Shown: positions 36,029 through 45,670, counted from the stretch's first letter. The stretch: 64,000 nt of DNA from Adhaeribacter soli (GCF_008727925.1 NZ_VTWT01000003.1:62001-126000); one strand, 5' to 3'. The notes: generated by a model not told the origin, from the sequence alone. Translations and numbers: made by a program.

Positions 36029-36601
36029 TTACTTTCTTTTGTCTCCACTTTTCCACACCCAAAGCATACCCTTTACATCTTCTTTAGGCACCGGTAATCT
36101 GAGTACCAGCATAATTTCCTCTGCCAGCGAAAGCATACCAACCACCATTGCCGGATAAAACAACCAGGAAGCAAACCGGTAAAAGAACAGCGCCAGCACG
36201 AACATGCCCAGCAACAGAAAAGCCATTTTAGAAAGGTACGTATGAAAGCTCGTCAGTTTCCGGTATTTTACCAGCGCGCACAAAACTTGTAGCAAATAAA
36301 GGCCAAGCAGCACCAGAAACCAAACCACATACTCCTGCAAAACTTCCGGCCGGAAACGGAATAATCCCGCCACCATTAATACTTGCGTGAGCAGGTCGCC
36401 TACCGAATCCAAGCTGCTGCCCAATCCGGAAGTTTGTTTTAACCGGCGCGCTACCGGTCCATCTATGAAGTCGGAGAAAAGGCTAAGAAGCAGCAGGTAC
36501 TTAAACCAGTTTTCCTGCATCAGTACCAGCGCTAGCAAAAGAAACGGTACGGCTATGATCCGGTAAAGGGAAATCCAGTCGGCTGTGCTGAGCTTATTCA
36601 T
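36029..36601 (-). CDS. CDP-alcohol phosphatidyltransferase family protein
   Basis: A 190-residue inner-membrane enzyme that joins a CDP-activated lipid to an alcohol (for example PgsA or Pss chemistry). The signature D-x2-D-G-x2-A-R-x8-G-x3-D-x3-D is complete: D44, D47, G48, A51, R52, G61, D65 and D69. Five to six hydrophobic segments follow. The acceptor (glycerol phosphate, serine or inositol) cannot be deduced. The ATG is at 36599-36601. With dgkA downstream it forms a small lipid-metabolism pair. Confidence 0.93.
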   Translation of the reverse strand: MNKLSTADWISLYRIIAVPFLLLALVLMQENWFKYLLLLSLFSDFIDGPVARRLKQTSGLGSSLDSVGDLLTQVLMVAGLFRFRPEVLQEYVVWFLVLLGLYLLQVLCALVKYRKLTSFHTYLSKMAFLLLGMFVLALFFYRFASWLFYPAMVVGMLSLAEEIMLVLRLPVPKEDVKGMLWVWKSGDKRK

Positions 36602-36794
36602 TTGCAGCAGATACGTATTAAATTATGGAAGTGATGAAAGCTATTGTTTGTGCTTGGTCAAGTTCCTTCCTCTGCTGTTGCAAATAGGGTTGACCGTTTT
36701 CATAATTAGCTGATGTTTTAAAGATTAGGTTTAGTTTAAATCCATAAGCTAAATACAATTTTGAATATATTGCATTACCAGCTCCAGAAAGACT

Positions 36795-37214
36795 ATGCTT
36801 TATTTTAATCTGCTTCTATATTTCGTTTTGACTTTCCTGAATAGCTCTTCGCCGGTTAAAATTAAAACTGGAAGGTACAGCGCAAGTTCCGGAACAATGA
36901 TGGAAAAAGTTAGCTGGTATCTGAAAGGGAAAAGGCATATCGGCGTAAGTTCTTCCTTAATGCTTCAGGATAACGGTACATTTAATTTTTCCACGTGTGG
37001 CTGCTCTTCCAAAGGAAACTGGGTTCAGAAAACCGATACCCTTTATCTGGCCGAAACGATAGCTGAATTTAAATTCGCCAATCAAACTGGTACGGCTGAA
37101 GCTACAGCCAAGAAGTGCCTTAAGAGCAACTATCGTATTGATAAGGAACGGTTGTTCCGGATAACCTATGATGAAGGGGACTGGATTGAATGCCTGAAGC
37201 CTGAACAGAACTAA
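36795..37214 (+). CDS. Hypothetical secreted protein
   Basis: A 139-residue protein with a hydrophobic N-terminus (about 3-16, YFNLLLYFVLTFL) acting as a signal peptide or anchor. The mature part has STCGCSSKGNWVQKTDTLYL, whose Gly-x-Trp pattern resembles lipocalin-like small proteins that measure an environmental signal; no family is recognised. There are three cysteines near the middle and one near position 107. The ATG is at 36795. It stands alone between divergent units, with a weak hairpin after it. Confidence 0.65.
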   Translation: MLYFNLLLYFVLTFLNSSSPVKIKTGRYSASSGTMMEKVSWYLKGKRHIGVSSSLMLQDNGTFNFSTCGCSSKGNWVQKTDTLYLAETIAEFKFANQTGTAEATAKKCLKSNYRIDKERLFRITYDEGDWIECLKPEQN

Positions 37215-37263
37215 TTAGCTTATCTGTTCCAATAAGGCCGGTAAACAATACAACTTATAAATA

Positions 37264-37299
37264 AAAAGGCAGCCCCGAAATCCGAAGCTGCTTTTCTTT
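37264..37299. terminator. Weak hairpin, probable terminator
   Basis: AAGGCAGC and GCTGCTTTT flank a 13-base loop (CCCGAAATCCGAA). It lies between the converging hypothetical gene and the ELWxxDGT gene. It resembles the AAAGCAGCTCCGG terminator at 39204 but is less paired. Confidence 0.5.
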
Positions 37300-37320
37300 T
37301 TAATTAAGCAGGCTATAAAA

Positions 37321-39123
37321 TCACTGTTTTACAAAGGTTTTCTGATAGGCTGTTCCACGCTGGTTATCAGTTACAACCAGGTAATAGATACCGGGCGCCA
37401 ATAGTTGAACGTCTATTGCCTTCTCAGACAGATTACTTTTTAAAACAGTTTGACCCGTAGCATTAATGATGGTTGCCGTCAGGTGTTTTGTTGTACTGGA
37501 TTCCGGTAAGTTAAGGTGAAGTTTTTCGGTTACAGGATTCGGGTAAATTGTAATTGCCTGGTCGTTAACCGGTTTGCCTGTGCTGCTTACGGTTCCGCCA
37601 ATTTTGTATAATTCAAAACCGGCATTTGTGTAATTAGCGCTAAAGTAAAGATTATTATTGGCTACCTTCATAACTCCCGGACGGCCTCCAAAAGAGGTTG
37701 GCGCTAAGGGGCTCATCGTTACGGTAGCATTGGCAGGACTTACAATGCGGGTGCCGGCTGTTGTTCCATCTGTTTCGAAAAGCTGAAAATCGGTCTGGCT
37801 CTGGCGGGCGGTAAAATATAGCTTATTGTTGAAGTAATTCAGGTTCTGTACAATGGCACCATTGGTTCCGGGGTTTATGTCTTTAACCAGTTGGGTACCT
37901 GGACCTGTTCCGTCCGAAACCCAAAGCTCTACCCCATTGGTAGCCGTAATAGCAGAAAAAAAGAGCTTATTGCCTGCTACCGTAATATTCTCTATTCCGC
38001 TGGTGCTGCTGCCCGGGTTAATGTCTTTGATCATGTACGTTCCGGCCGCCGTTCCATCAGTTACGTACAACTCCCGATTACCCTGCGTAGCACTTCCTTC
38101 AAAATAAAGCTTGCCGTTCCAGGGTGTCCAATTCTCTTTTGCTCCCAGCACATCCAGGGGAGTAATCACAACGGTGCCGGCTGCGATTCCATCGGAAGAC
38201 ATTAACACCCTATAGGTAGATGTGTAGGTTAGAGAAAGAAACAGAAGTTTATTATTGAAAATATGGAAGTGAGAGGGCCAGCCACTACTTGAACCGGGAG
38301 CCAGATCTTTAAAAAGCTGGGTGCCTGCCACAGTTCCATCCGTAACCCAAAGCTCAACATCATCCGTCTGAAACGGAGCCGAGGTATGAAAGGTAAAGTA
38401 GAGTTTATTATTGAATACGATCATGTCGTAATCAATTAAGGTATTATTGTTGTTCGCCGTTGGCGGCGTTAGCATTATAGTACCGGCAGTGGTGCCATCC
38501 GTAACCCATAATTGTCTTTTCAGGGTAGCATCGTAGCCATAAAAGTAGAATTTGTTCTGGTAGGCAATGCCCTTCACGCTGGCTTCCTGCCCTCCTGCTC
38601 CGGGATTTATATCCTTGATCATTTTCGTGCCGGCAGACGTGCCATCTGTAACCCAGTATTCATCTCCATTTACCCCGTTGTCGGCCCGGAAGTACAGTTT
38701 ATTTCCGGCAATAAAGAAAGAATGCATGCTGCTGCTGCCGTTACCAGGTTTAATATCGGCAAGCATCTGGGTTCCGGCCGCGGTTCCGTCGGTATACCAT
38801 AATTCTCTGCCTGCCGAAGTGGAAGCACTGAAATAAAGTTTTCCGTTAAAAACGATTATCGGGACCACGAGAGCATGGGAAGCGCCCGGATTAACGTCTT
38901 TTACCATCATGGTACCGGCAGTAGTGCCGTCGGTTACCCAAAGCTCCTCGCCATTAATTCCATCATCAGCACTGAAATAGGTTTTGCCATTATATTCTAT
39001 AAATGAACCTGGGTCAGAATCTGAAAAAAAACTTGTCGTATTGATGTCTTTTACCAGAACCGGCATTTGGGCCATGGCCGGGAAAACAATGCAGGTCATT
39101 AAGCCTAGTAGTAGTTTTTTCAT
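37321..39123 (-). CDS. T9SS-sorted protein with ELWxxDGTxxGT repeats
   Basis: A 600-residue secreted protein: signal peptide (about 1-18, LLLGLMTCIVFPAMA), then about nine repeats of roughly 48-55 residues with a motif such as ELWVTDGTTAGT followed by KDINPG and a strand like NGKLYFSA. The repeat class is known for propeller-like secreted proteins. The C-terminal 80 residues (from about 520, ITIYPNPVTEKLHL) form a type A T9SS sorting domain ending YYLVVTDNQRGTAYQKTFVKQ. It would be exported by the Por/Gld machine, whose components are encoded nearby. The role may be surface binding or adhesion. The ATG is at 39121-39123. Confidence 0.88.
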   Translation of the reverse strand: MKKLLLGLMTCIVFPAMAQMPVLVKDINTTSFFSDSDPGSFIEYNGKTYFSADDGINGEELWVTDGTTAGTMMVKDVNPGASHALVVPIIVFNGKLYFSASTSAGRELWYTDGTAAGTQMLADIKPGNGSSSMHSFFIAGNKLYFRADNGVNGDEYWVTDGTSAGTKMIKDINPGAGGQEASVKGIAYQNKFYFYGYDATLKRQLWVTDGTTAGTIMLTPPTANNNNTLIDYDMIVFNNKLYFTFHTSAPFQTDDVELWVTDGTVAGTQLFKDLAPGSSSGWPSHFHIFNNKLLFLSLTYTSTYRVLMSSDGIAAGTVVITPLDVLGAKENWTPWNGKLYFEGSATQGNRELYVTDGTAAGTYMIKDINPGSSTSGIENITVAGNKLFFSAITATNGVELWVSDGTGPGTQLVKDINPGTNGAIVQNLNYFNNKLYFTARQSQTDFQLFETDGTTAGTRIVSPANATVTMSPLAPTSFGGRPGVMKVANNNLYFSANYTNAGFELYKIGGTVSSTGKPVNDQAITIYPNPVTEKLHLNLPESSTTKHLTATIINATGQTVLKSNLSEKAIDVQLLAPGIYYLVVTDNQRGTAYQKTFVKQ

Positions 39124-39203
39124 ACAAATGGTTCGTTAGAAGATAAAAAACTATTTTAACCTGCTTAAGTACACGATTATTTGTTACAAATACAACATAA
39201 AAC

Positions 39204-39234
39204 AAAAGCAGCTCCGGAACCCGGAGCTGCTTTT
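39204..39234 (-). terminator. Terminator of fumC
   Basis: AAAAGCAGCTCCGG (39204-39217), loop AAC, CCGGAGCTGCTTTT (39221-39234). On the minus strand it is followed by TTTTGTTTTATG, a T-rich run. It lies 46 bases after the fumC stop. Confidence 0.88.
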
Positions 39235-39279
39235 CCAAATAAAGGTAAGTCTTGTGTCTTAAGTCTTGCTACTTATGTC

Positions 39280-40674
39280 TTACTTCAAAGACCCGATCAT
39301 ATCTTCCGGCTTCACCCACTCAGTGAATTGCTCATCGGTCAGTAAACCAAGTTCCAAAGCGGCCTGACGCAAGGTAGTGCCTTCTTTGTGCGCTTTCTTT
39401 GCAATTTTAGCGGCATTGTCGTAACCAACGTGTGGGTTCAGAGCCGTTACCAGCATCAAAGAGTTTTCCAGCTGACGTTTGATCACTTCGTAGTTCGGCT
39501 CGATACCAACCGCACAATGCTTATCGAAAGAGTCACAGGCGTCGCCTAACAATCGGGCGCTCATCAGCAGGTTGAAGATCATTACCGGTTTGAACACGTT
39601 TAGCTCGAAATGGCCGTTCATGCCGCCTACCGAAACGGCTACGTCGTTACCCATTACCTGGGCACAAACCATGGTCATGGCTTCGGCCTGGGTTGGGTTT
39701 ACTTTGCCCGGCATAATAGAAGAACCCGGTTCGTTTTCCGGAATAATGATCTCGCCAATACCCGAACGCGGACCGGAAGCCAGCAAACGGATATCGTTAG
39801 CAATTTTCATTAAGCTAACCGCCAGTTGTTTTAAAGCGCCATGGGTTTCTACAATGGCGTCGTGGGCGGCTAAGCTTTCGAATTTGTTTTCGGCCGTGCG
39901 CATTGGCAAACCGGAGAATTCAGAAATCTTCTTCGCTACCAGTACATCGTAGCCTTTCGGCGTGTTCAGGCCGGTACCTACCGCCGAGCCACCTAAAGCC
40001 AATTCGCTTAAGTGGTCTAAGGTGTTTTTAATGGCCTTCATAGCGTGATCCAGCTGGCTTACATAACCGGAAAGCTCCTGACCGAGGGTAAGCGGCGTGG
40101 CATCCATTAAGTGCGTACGGCCGATCTTTACCACGTTCATGTACTCCTGGCTTTTGGCGTGCAGCGTGTCGCGCAGCTTTTTCACCATTGGCAAAGTGGT
40201 TTCAGTTACGGCTTTGTAAGCCGCAATGTGCATCGCCGTCGGGAAGGTATCGTTCGAGGATTGTGACTTATTTACGTCGTCGTTCGGGTGGATCTTTTTC
40301 TTCTCGTCCATCAGGTCGCCGCCCAGCAGTACGTGCGCGCGGTTTGCCACCACTTCGTTCACGTTCATGTTGCTTTGCGTGCCCGAACCGGTTTGCCAAA
40401 CCACCAACGGGAACTCATCGTCCAGGTAACCGGCCGAAATTTCGTCGCAAACCTTACCGATGATCTCGGCTTTTTCCATCGGCAATACGCCTAATTCCGC
40501 GTTGGCAAACGCCGCGGCTTTTTTCAGAATGGCAAAAGCCGAAATAACTTCTTTGGGCATCAGCTGACCGCCGATGGTGAAATTGTCTTTAGAACGTTGG
40601 GTCTGTGCGCCCCAGTAACGATGCGCTGGAACCTCAACCGGCCCCATGGTGTCTTTTTCGATCCGGATACTCAT
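39280..40674 (-). CDS. fumC: Class II fumarate hydratase
   Basis: Converts fumarate to malate in the TCA cycle; the class II enzyme is iron-independent and tetrameric. The 464 residues have the superfamily signature [11 protein letters not shown] near 316-326, the N-terminal [27 protein letters not shown] region (residues 2 on) with a substrate-contact [11 protein letters not shown], and the lyase SGSQ-type pattern [13 protein letters not shown] near 96-108. The start is ATG at 40672-40674. It stands alone with its own terminator. Confidence 0.97.
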   Translation of the reverse strand: MSIRIEKDTMGPVEVPAHRYWGAQTQRSKDNFTIGGQLMPKEVISAFAILKKAAAFANAELGVLPMEKAEIIGKVCDEISAGYLDDEFPLVVWQTGSGTQSNMNVNEVVANRAHVLLGGDLMDEKKKIHPNDDVNKSQSSNDTFPTAMHIAAYKAVTETTLPMVKKLRDTLHAKSQEYMNVVKIGRTHLMDATPLTLGQELSGYVSQLDHAMKAIKNTLDHLSELALGGSAVGTGLNTPKGYDVLVAKKISEFSGLPMRTAENKFESLAAHDAIVETHGALKQLAVSLMKIANDIRLLASGPRSGIGEIIIPENEPGSSIMPGKVNPTQAEAMTMVCAQVMGNDVAVSVGGMNGHFELNVFKPVMIFNLLMSARLLGDACDSFDKHCAVGIEPNYEVIKRQLENSLMLVTALNPHVGYDNAAKIAKKAHKEGTTLRQAALELGLLTDEQFTEWVKPEDMIGSLK

Positions 40675-40794
40675 AATTTTAATGTGCTAATTTATGAATG
40701 TGCTAATGTGATAATGTTCTGGTGAAAATCCGGTTGGTAAAAGGGTAGGATTTTCGGGCGTAAAACTAAACAATTATTTAGAAAACGGCGGAAA

Positions 40795-40833
40795 AAGCAA
40801 AAGCTTCGCCCCGTTCTGAAGCAAAGCTTTTAT
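40795..40833 (-). terminator. Probable terminator of the outer-membrane barrel gene
   Basis: On the minus strand AAAGCTTTGCTTC pairs imperfectly with GAAGCTTTT across AGAACGGGGC, then comes a T-rich run. It lies 43 bases after the barrel gene stop. Confidence 0.65.
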
Positions 40834-40876
40834 TATTTTTTCACGTGGAAAAGCGGTAGGGTTTGGGTAGGAAAAG

Positions 40877-41725
40877 TTAAAAATTATATTTTAAGCCGAT
40901 ATTCAGACCTACTGTGCTGAAATTAAATGGGTGTTTAACATTTACCCAATCAACCTCTTTTATTGTTGTGTTTGTAAATGAGTTTTCAAGAGAAATCTCC
41001 TTTTGTTCTGCTGGGTACAAATCGTCATGTCCATTATGAATTTGCTTTGTTAGCTGGTACTTATTAGGTGCATACGATAAGTTGCTCATTTTTATTTCAG
41101 AAAATACAGCGTACTTATCGTTAATTTTATAGTCAAGCCCCAAAGCCCCCTGTACGCCAAATCCCCAGCCGCCTTTGTACTCCGCTTCTTGAATTACTTC
41201 ATTCCAATTGTCTGAAAGATAATCGTTTATAAAAATGGTTCCAGTACCCGTTGCAATCCCGAATTTGCCATGCAAGTTCAGGTGCTCGGAAAGTTTGGTT
41301 ATCATTACAAATGAAGGCTGGAATATTATCATTCGTGCATGCATTTCTGTTTTGTTAATAAAGGGGCTGATCGAATCTTGGCTAGCGTTTCGTTGAAACG
41401 ATGTATTGTTTTTTCCACCAGCTAGATAATTAACCTCTACTTCGACACCCAATTGCTCAGAAAACATAAAGCCAAATGCTATATTGCCGGTAAACCCTTT
41501 ACCGAAATTTACTCGCACCCGTTCTATTTTTTCTGTGCTCTGAATCAAATTATTATCTTGGTTTATTGTGCTTGTTATTAATGTTTTTTGGCCGAACTGC
41601 GATCCAATTCCCAGATTATACCCACCCCCAATTTTTACATAATTACTTTGAGCGAAGGCGGAAACAGAATAGAAAGAAGCAGCAGCGACCAAAGCCACGG
41701 CGGGAAATAATTTAGAAAAATTCAT
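40877..41725 (-). CDS. Outer-membrane beta-barrel protein
   Basis: A 282-residue protein with a signal peptide (about 1-25, VALVAAASFYSVSAFAQ) and alternating hydrophobic strands typical of an outer-membrane barrel (OMP_b-brl family), ending in LKYNF, a C-terminal strand with a terminal aromatic residue. Strings such as GFMFSEQLGVEVEVNYLAGG and GFGVQGALGLDYKINDKYAVFSEIKMSNL are barrel-like. Small barrels of this type are common in Bacteroidota and function is unknown. The ATG is at 41723-41725. The base composition of 40900-41700 is more AT-rich than the neighbouring genes. Confidence 0.8.
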   Translation of the reverse strand: MNFSKLFPAVALVAAASFYSVSAFAQSNYVKIGGGYNLGIGSQFGQKTLITSTINQDNNLIQSTEKIERVRVNFGKGFTGNIAFGFMFSEQLGVEVEVNYLAGGKNNTSFQRNASQDSISPFINKTEMHARMIIFQPSFVMITKLSEHLNLHGKFGIATGTGTIFINDYLSDNWNEVIQEAEYKGGWGFGVQGALGLDYKINDKYAVFSEIKMSNLSYAPNKYQLTKQIHNGHDDLYPAEQKEISLENSFTNTTIKEVDWVNVKHPFNFSTVGLNIGLKYNF

Positions 41726-41868
41726 GAGTGTAGTTTAAGCAATAACTGGATTATGGGCTAAAGTCGTAACAAAAACCTGGAAAAACAACCTGAAGATGTT
41801 ACATTAAAGAAGATGGTTTCGGGGCTTTACCGAATGCTATCCTTTAAACCAGAAAAATAAAACTTCTG

Positions 41869-42795
41869 CTATAGCTCCTCTAAGCGGGCAGCGTATAAAA
41901 AGTCGCGGCCTTGCCTGCTCACGTCTCGGTAAATAAAATAAACCCGCCCGTTATAAACTCTTATTTTCCGCGCAAAGGAGAAAGCAATTTTATAAGCCGG
42001 GCCGGTGCTGCCGGTAGTAAAATCGATTTCCTCCAGCAGGGCAATTCCGTTCTTATCGAATCTGCCGTATGCCCGTTGCAGCACCGGATCAATAATTACC
42101 TCCTGCCCCCAGTCCTTTCGTTGTGGATAAGTAATGGGAATTGTTCTGGTAAGCGTATCCCGCTGGTAAAAGCTGATGTTTCCCTGCAAATGGTTGAAAA
42201 TAGCAACTTCTTTCCCGATCTTAAACAAGGGCGCATAGGGTGGTTGGTAAAGTACTTTCCGGGCAAATTCCTGTTTTCGGGCCGCACTCTGAGCGGTACG
42301 GTCCAGTTCGGCCACAGCCCGTCTTTTCCGGTATCGGGCCTCATCCTGCTGCATAGCCGTTATTACCGGGTCCTGAATTTGGCTAAGCAGCTTTGACCTA
42401 TTAGTTACTTTATTCACATAGAAAAAGGCTTTGCTGCCGCCGGAAACTAATGGCCGCTCCAGGTAAAAATCGTTGCCGTTGGCAGCGGCACAGGGCTTTA
42501 TTAGTGTGGAAAACGCGTTAATAGATTGAAGCGGAAAGAGGCCCAGGCTTAAGGAGTCCGGTTGCAACTGGTAGGCATCCGTTTCGGTGAGTACATGCAG
42601 GTTATCCACACAGTCGCGGTAAAGGCTTTGGGCGTGAAAAGGCAGTTTAAAAGCGATCAGCACCGAATCCGAACTTTCCTGCAGCACTTTTAAAACCGGC
42701 ATTTTCGTACCGGCTTGCCAGCCCAGCACGAACATTTTATCTCCCAATAACTCATAATCCAGCACCGAACCCGAGCTCACCTTTTCCGGCTTCAA
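41869..42795 (-). CDS. 3' part of a secreted protein, frameshifted from the ORF upstream
   Basis: A 308-residue frame with no ATG at its start: it opens at TTG (42793-42795), overlapping the TGA of the previous frame, and has no signal peptide. The protein looks beta-propeller-like (LGDKMFVLGWQAGTKMPVLK; YGRFDKNGIALLEEIDF). An AAAAA run lies at 42796-42800 at the junction; one more A would fuse this frame to the 42792-43148 frame as a single protein of about 427 residues that begins with a signal peptide and regulatory-like domain. I therefore regard it as the second part of one broken gene. Function unknown. Confidence 0.6.
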   Translation of the reverse strand: MKPEKVSSGSVLDYELLGDKMFVLGWQAGTKMPVLKVLQESSDSVLIAFKLPFHAQSLYRDCVDNLHVLTETDAYQLQPDSLSLGLFPLQSINAFSTLIKPCAAANGNDFYLERPLVSGGSKAFFYVNKVTNRSKLLSQIQDPVITAMQQDEARYRKRRAVAELDRTAQSAARKQEFARKVLYQPPYAPLFKIGKEVAIFNHLQGNISFYQRDTLTRTIPITYPQRKDWGQEVIIDPVLQRAYGRFDKNGIALLEEIDFTTGSTGPAYKIAFSFARKIRVYNGRVYFIYRDVSRQGRDFLYAARLEEL

Positions 42796-43148
42796 TTTTT
42801 AACCGTGGCAATTTCAACTTCTTCCAGCAGGAGCGCTTTAGGCTTTAGTTGTACCTCCACATAAGTCTGGCCGGGTTTCAATTTTACCTGAACCGGCTGA
42901 TAAGCTACGTGCGTGAACACAAGCGTAACTTCTGCCGGAACAGTAGGGAATTGCAGAGAAAAAGTGCCGTCTTTCGCCGATGTTGTGCCGGATTTGGTAC
43001 CCGCAACCTTTACGCTTACTTCTGCCAGATTTTGCCCCGTTTCCTGGTCGGTAACCTTACCATTTACCTGCAGCGCGTTCTGCTGAGCAAAAGCCGTTAA
43101 GCTGTGCAGGAACAGGATGGTAAAAAGAACCCGGAAGCAGTGGCGCAT
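42792..43148 (-). CDS. 5' part of the same secreted protein: signal peptide and carboxypeptidase-regulatory-like domain
   Basis: A 118-residue frame: signal peptide (about 1-21, VLFTILFLHSLTAFAQ) and a CarboxypepD_reg-like beta sandwich (QVNGKVTDQETGQNLAEVSV, TSAKDGTFSLQFP, VTLVFTHVAYQPVQVKL, ending LLLEEVEIATVKN). Such a domain normally leads into a longer protein, in TonB-linked or secreted proteins; here it stops after 118 residues at a TGA that overlaps the next frame. The ATG is at 43146-43148. See the 41869-42795 entry for the likely one-base frameshift. Confidence 0.75.
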   Translation of the reverse strand: MRHCFRVLFTILFLHSLTAFAQQNALQVNGKVTDQETGQNLAEVSVKVAGTKSGTTSAKDGTFSLQFPTVPAEVTLVFTHVAYQPVQVKLKPGQTYVEVQLKPKALLLEEVEIATVKN

Positions 43149-43255
43149 CGTGCAGCTAAATTAAACAGAAGCTGCAATTTACACGAAAACACGGGATCGT
43201 AAAATTACTGTTGAGCAGGAGCGCATTAACCTTTATTTCCCGCAAGAAAGCAAAC

Positions 43256-43283
43256 AAAAAGCCCCATCATTGATGGGGCTTTT
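43256..43283 (-). terminator. Terminator after the small lipoprotein gene
   Basis: AAAAAGCCCCATCA followed by TTGATGGGGCTTTT forms a tight hairpin. It lies 24 bases after the lipoprotein gene stop on the minus strand; flanking A and T runs make it bidirectional. Confidence 0.85.
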
Positions 43284-43306
43284 GCAGGTTTATAAACCGT
43301 AAAATC

Positions 43307-43843
43307 TTACAACATATTCATCAGTAGCAATACCAGACCAATTACTAACAAGATTAAACCGATCACATAAAGTACCGGTAGAAGCAAGCCCAGGATAATA
43401 AATATCAGACCCAGGATGATAAGCAGCTTTACATTGCTGTCGATAGCCGTTCTGTTTTCTTCCTTGATCGACTTCTTAAGTTGTTTAAGGTTTTTGCGAA
43501 GCTGCTTCAGGTTTTCTTTGCTAGCTTTTTCGTTTTGGCTGGTATTTTCAGCTAACTGGTTGCGGGTTGTAGAAAGCGACTTGGCCAGGGCGGCAGCGGC
43601 AGTTTTATGTTCCGGCGCAATTTCAGCCGGGGCAGTTGCATCATCGGAAGCAGTTAAAACCGGATCGGCTGCAGCAGCGGTTTCAGCAACTTCAGGTGCA
43701 GAAGCCATTTCAGCAGGCTTTGCCTTAGTTTCGTGGTAGCTGCCGGAAGCCGGCGCAAACGTGTAAAGATTGCTGGAGCAGGAGCTTAAAAGTGCCAGGG
43801 AAAGTGAGGCGACAGCCAGTTTCAGGCGGAAAAGTTTGTTCAT
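43307..43843 (-). CDS. Lipoprotein with Ala-rich linker, coiled coil and C-terminal membrane helix
   Basis: A 178-residue protein: lipobox with Cys22 (LALLSSCSS), an Ala/Glu-rich linker (about 45-85), a Lys-rich coiled coil (about 95-135, KENLKQLRKNLKQLKKSI) and two adjoining hydrophobic stretches at the C-terminus (about 142-178). The combination suggests a spacer anchored in the outer membrane at one end and inserted in another membrane at the other, or a small stress protein; I recognise no family. The ATG is at 43841-43843. Confidence 0.75.
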   Translation of the reverse strand: MNKLFRLKLAVASLSLALLSSCSSNLYTFAPASGSYHETKAKPAEMASAPEVAETAAAADPVLTASDDATAPAEIAPEHKTAAAALAKSLSTTRNQLAENTSQNEKASKENLKQLRKNLKQLKKSIKEENRTAIDSNVKLLIILGLIFIILGLLLPVLYVIGLILLVIGLVLLLMNML

Positions 43844-44410
43844 ATTTTATTTAAGTAGAATTGTTTACGTACTGTTTTTAACCCCTATACTCTATTCAGG
43901 CGCTCCGGTTTCCGGAATTTATTCAGCGATTAGAAATCGTAGGCAAGATTAAGAAATTCAGCTCATGTCTGCCAAAAACTTCCGGGAATTTTCTTTGTCT
44001 CATTACAAAATAAAGATGTCATGTAGCGAGACCAAATCCATCAGGCTAGAGAAATGTAGGTCATTCCGAGCGAAGCCGAGGAAACTTATACATACTACTA
44101 TGGCATTTGAGTGTAGCAACGAAATGCCTTTCTTTCGTGATTGGTATGCGATAGTTTCCTCAGAGCGCCGCTCACAAGTTTCGCTTCTCCTCGCGCTCAC
44201 TTGTGTTCGGGATGACGCGATGAAGTAGCTTCGCCGGAAGGCTATGGCATCAGGAAGTAGGTATCAGGACACAAGTATCGAGACAGAAATGTTGGGAAAC
44301 TTCGCCGTTTTAGCTGCTTAAGAAAAAAGCCTCTATGAATTTTCCAAATAGCTCTAACCGCTCTTTCCTTTTTTTAGGCTATAGTATCTAAGGAAAAAAG
44401 TACGAAAAGC
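43844..44410. other. Gap with a divergent GAGCGAAGCCGAG repeat
   Basis: From 44055 to 44222 runs a repeat beginning GGTCATTCCGAGCGAAGCCG then AGGAAACTTATAC and ending ACTTGTGTTCGGGATGACG; the ends are inverted versions of each other and belong with 1970-2053 and 57390-57450. Near 44245-44285, AAGTAGGTATCAGGACACAAG resembles a string near 39245. No gene is visible. Confidence 0.65.
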
Positions 44411-45502
44411 TTATTCGCCGAATACCGGAATGCGCGTTTGGGTAACCTTCTGGATCTTTTTCACCCGGCGGGTTTCATAAACCTCCTCAGGCGCTACGGC
44501 CACGATCCGCACGTTCACGTCCAGGCCGGTAACGGTATTTTTGTTTTCCACACCCAGGTACAACATCCCGTCCGAAGTTTTAGGAGTCTGGGCTGCTGTA
44601 ATCTTTCCGTAATCGCTTACCACCGCATTTCCCTGTGCAAAACTGAAGGGCTTTCTTACTCCATCTTTCTCAAAACCAGGCACTGCCGTTTTGTTCATGA
44701 ATAAGTAATCCACATACCCGCTCGATTTTACCTGAGGTAATTGCGGCAGCAAACCCATGCCGAAAGCCGCCACCGGACTCAGTCCGCCCAATACAACCGC
44801 GCCGCCTTTCGAGATCGTTTTGGTCATTTCTTCCAGTTCTTTCACGCTCTCCTGCCCCACCCCGATCCAGTAAACCCAGTGCTTGGTTTTTGCCGGCAGC
44901 TTAAACGGAACCGTTACCCGGCTCGGGTTGCCGATGCTGGCCTGGGAGAACACCCGGAACGTTTTATCCACCACCACTTGCGGCTGCAATCCCGTTTTCA
45001 CCAGCACCTTTTCATTCACATAAGTAAAGGTAGTATCCGGTTTCATTTGCCAGGTCACGTTGGTATTGAATTCCTTCGGCTGCCCCGCCCCCGGAATGCG
45101 CTGCAGCGTAAATTTGCAGGAACTCGGCTCCTCCTCTTCCGACTGAATCGTAAACTCATATACCGTTTTCTTCGATACCGGCAGCTTCAGCTTTCTTAGT
45201 TTGGTCAGGTTGTGCGTCGAATAAATAACCGAACCCGAACCGTATTCTTTTACCTCCAGAAAGTACGTTGCCCGGTTTTCCGTCTTCAGGTCAATTAATA
45301 CCTCATCGCCCTTCTGAAAGCCATAATAAAATACCGGCCACTTAAAGGCTTCATTCGGATGCGTTTTTGCCCAGTTTTCCGCTTCCGCTGTACCCGGAAC
45401 CTTTACCACCAGATCAGCCACCGGCACCGGCTCGTGCTGTGAAAAAACCGGACCCGAAATGAGTAAAAAGCACCAGAAAATATGTTTAAAAATAGGCTTC
45501 AA
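44411..45502 (-). CDS. Secreted hypothetical protein
   Basis: A protein of about 363 residues, starting at a TTG (45500-45502) that gives a signal peptide KPIFKHIFWCFLLISGPVFSQ. A longer frame starts at another TTG (45550), but a TATCTTTG promoter element overlaps it, so the shorter start is preferred. The mature part is beta-rich (e.g. KVLVKTGLQPQVVVDKTFRVF) and includes a Gly-rich hydrophobic stretch (KGGAVVLGGLSPVAAFGMGLL, about 240-260). No family recognised. Transcribed alone. Confidence 0.65.
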   Translation of the reverse strand: MKPIFKHIFWCFLLISGPVFSQHEPVPVADLVVKVPGTAEAENWAKTHPNEAFKWPVFYYGFQKGDEVLIDLKTENRATYFLEVKEYGSGSVIYSTHNLTKLRKLKLPVSKKTVYEFTIQSEEEEPSSCKFTLQRIPGAGQPKEFNTNVTWQMKPDTTFTYVNEKVLVKTGLQPQVVVDKTFRVFSQASIGNPSRVTVPFKLPAKTKHWVYWIGVGQESVKELEEMTKTISKGGAVVLGGLSPVAAFGMGLLPQLPQVKSSGYVDYLFMNKTAVPGFEKDGVRKPFSFAQGNAVVSDYGKITAAQTPKTSDGMLYLGVENKNTVTGLDVNVRIVAVAPEEVYETRRVKKIQKVTQTRIPVFGE

Positions 45503-45547
45503 AACAGTATCAGAAATGAGTAAAAAGTATAACGACCCTTTGTGCCA

Positions 45548-45555
45548 CAAAGATA
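45548..45555 (-). promoter_or_regulatory. Probable -7 element (TATCTTTG) of the secreted hypothetical gene
   Basis: On the minus strand TATCTTTG is followed by TGGCACAAAG. It matches the Bacteroidota -7 element, and the proposed TTG start lies 45 bases downstream. Confidence 0.5.
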
Positions 45556-45670
45556 CAATTTCAGAATTTGAATCAGGATTTACAGGATTAACAAAATTTT
45601 CAGGATTTCCCGGCGGAATCTAAATACCAGGAAGGGCTTTCGGTATGTGGAAAACTGAGGTTGCAAAAGA

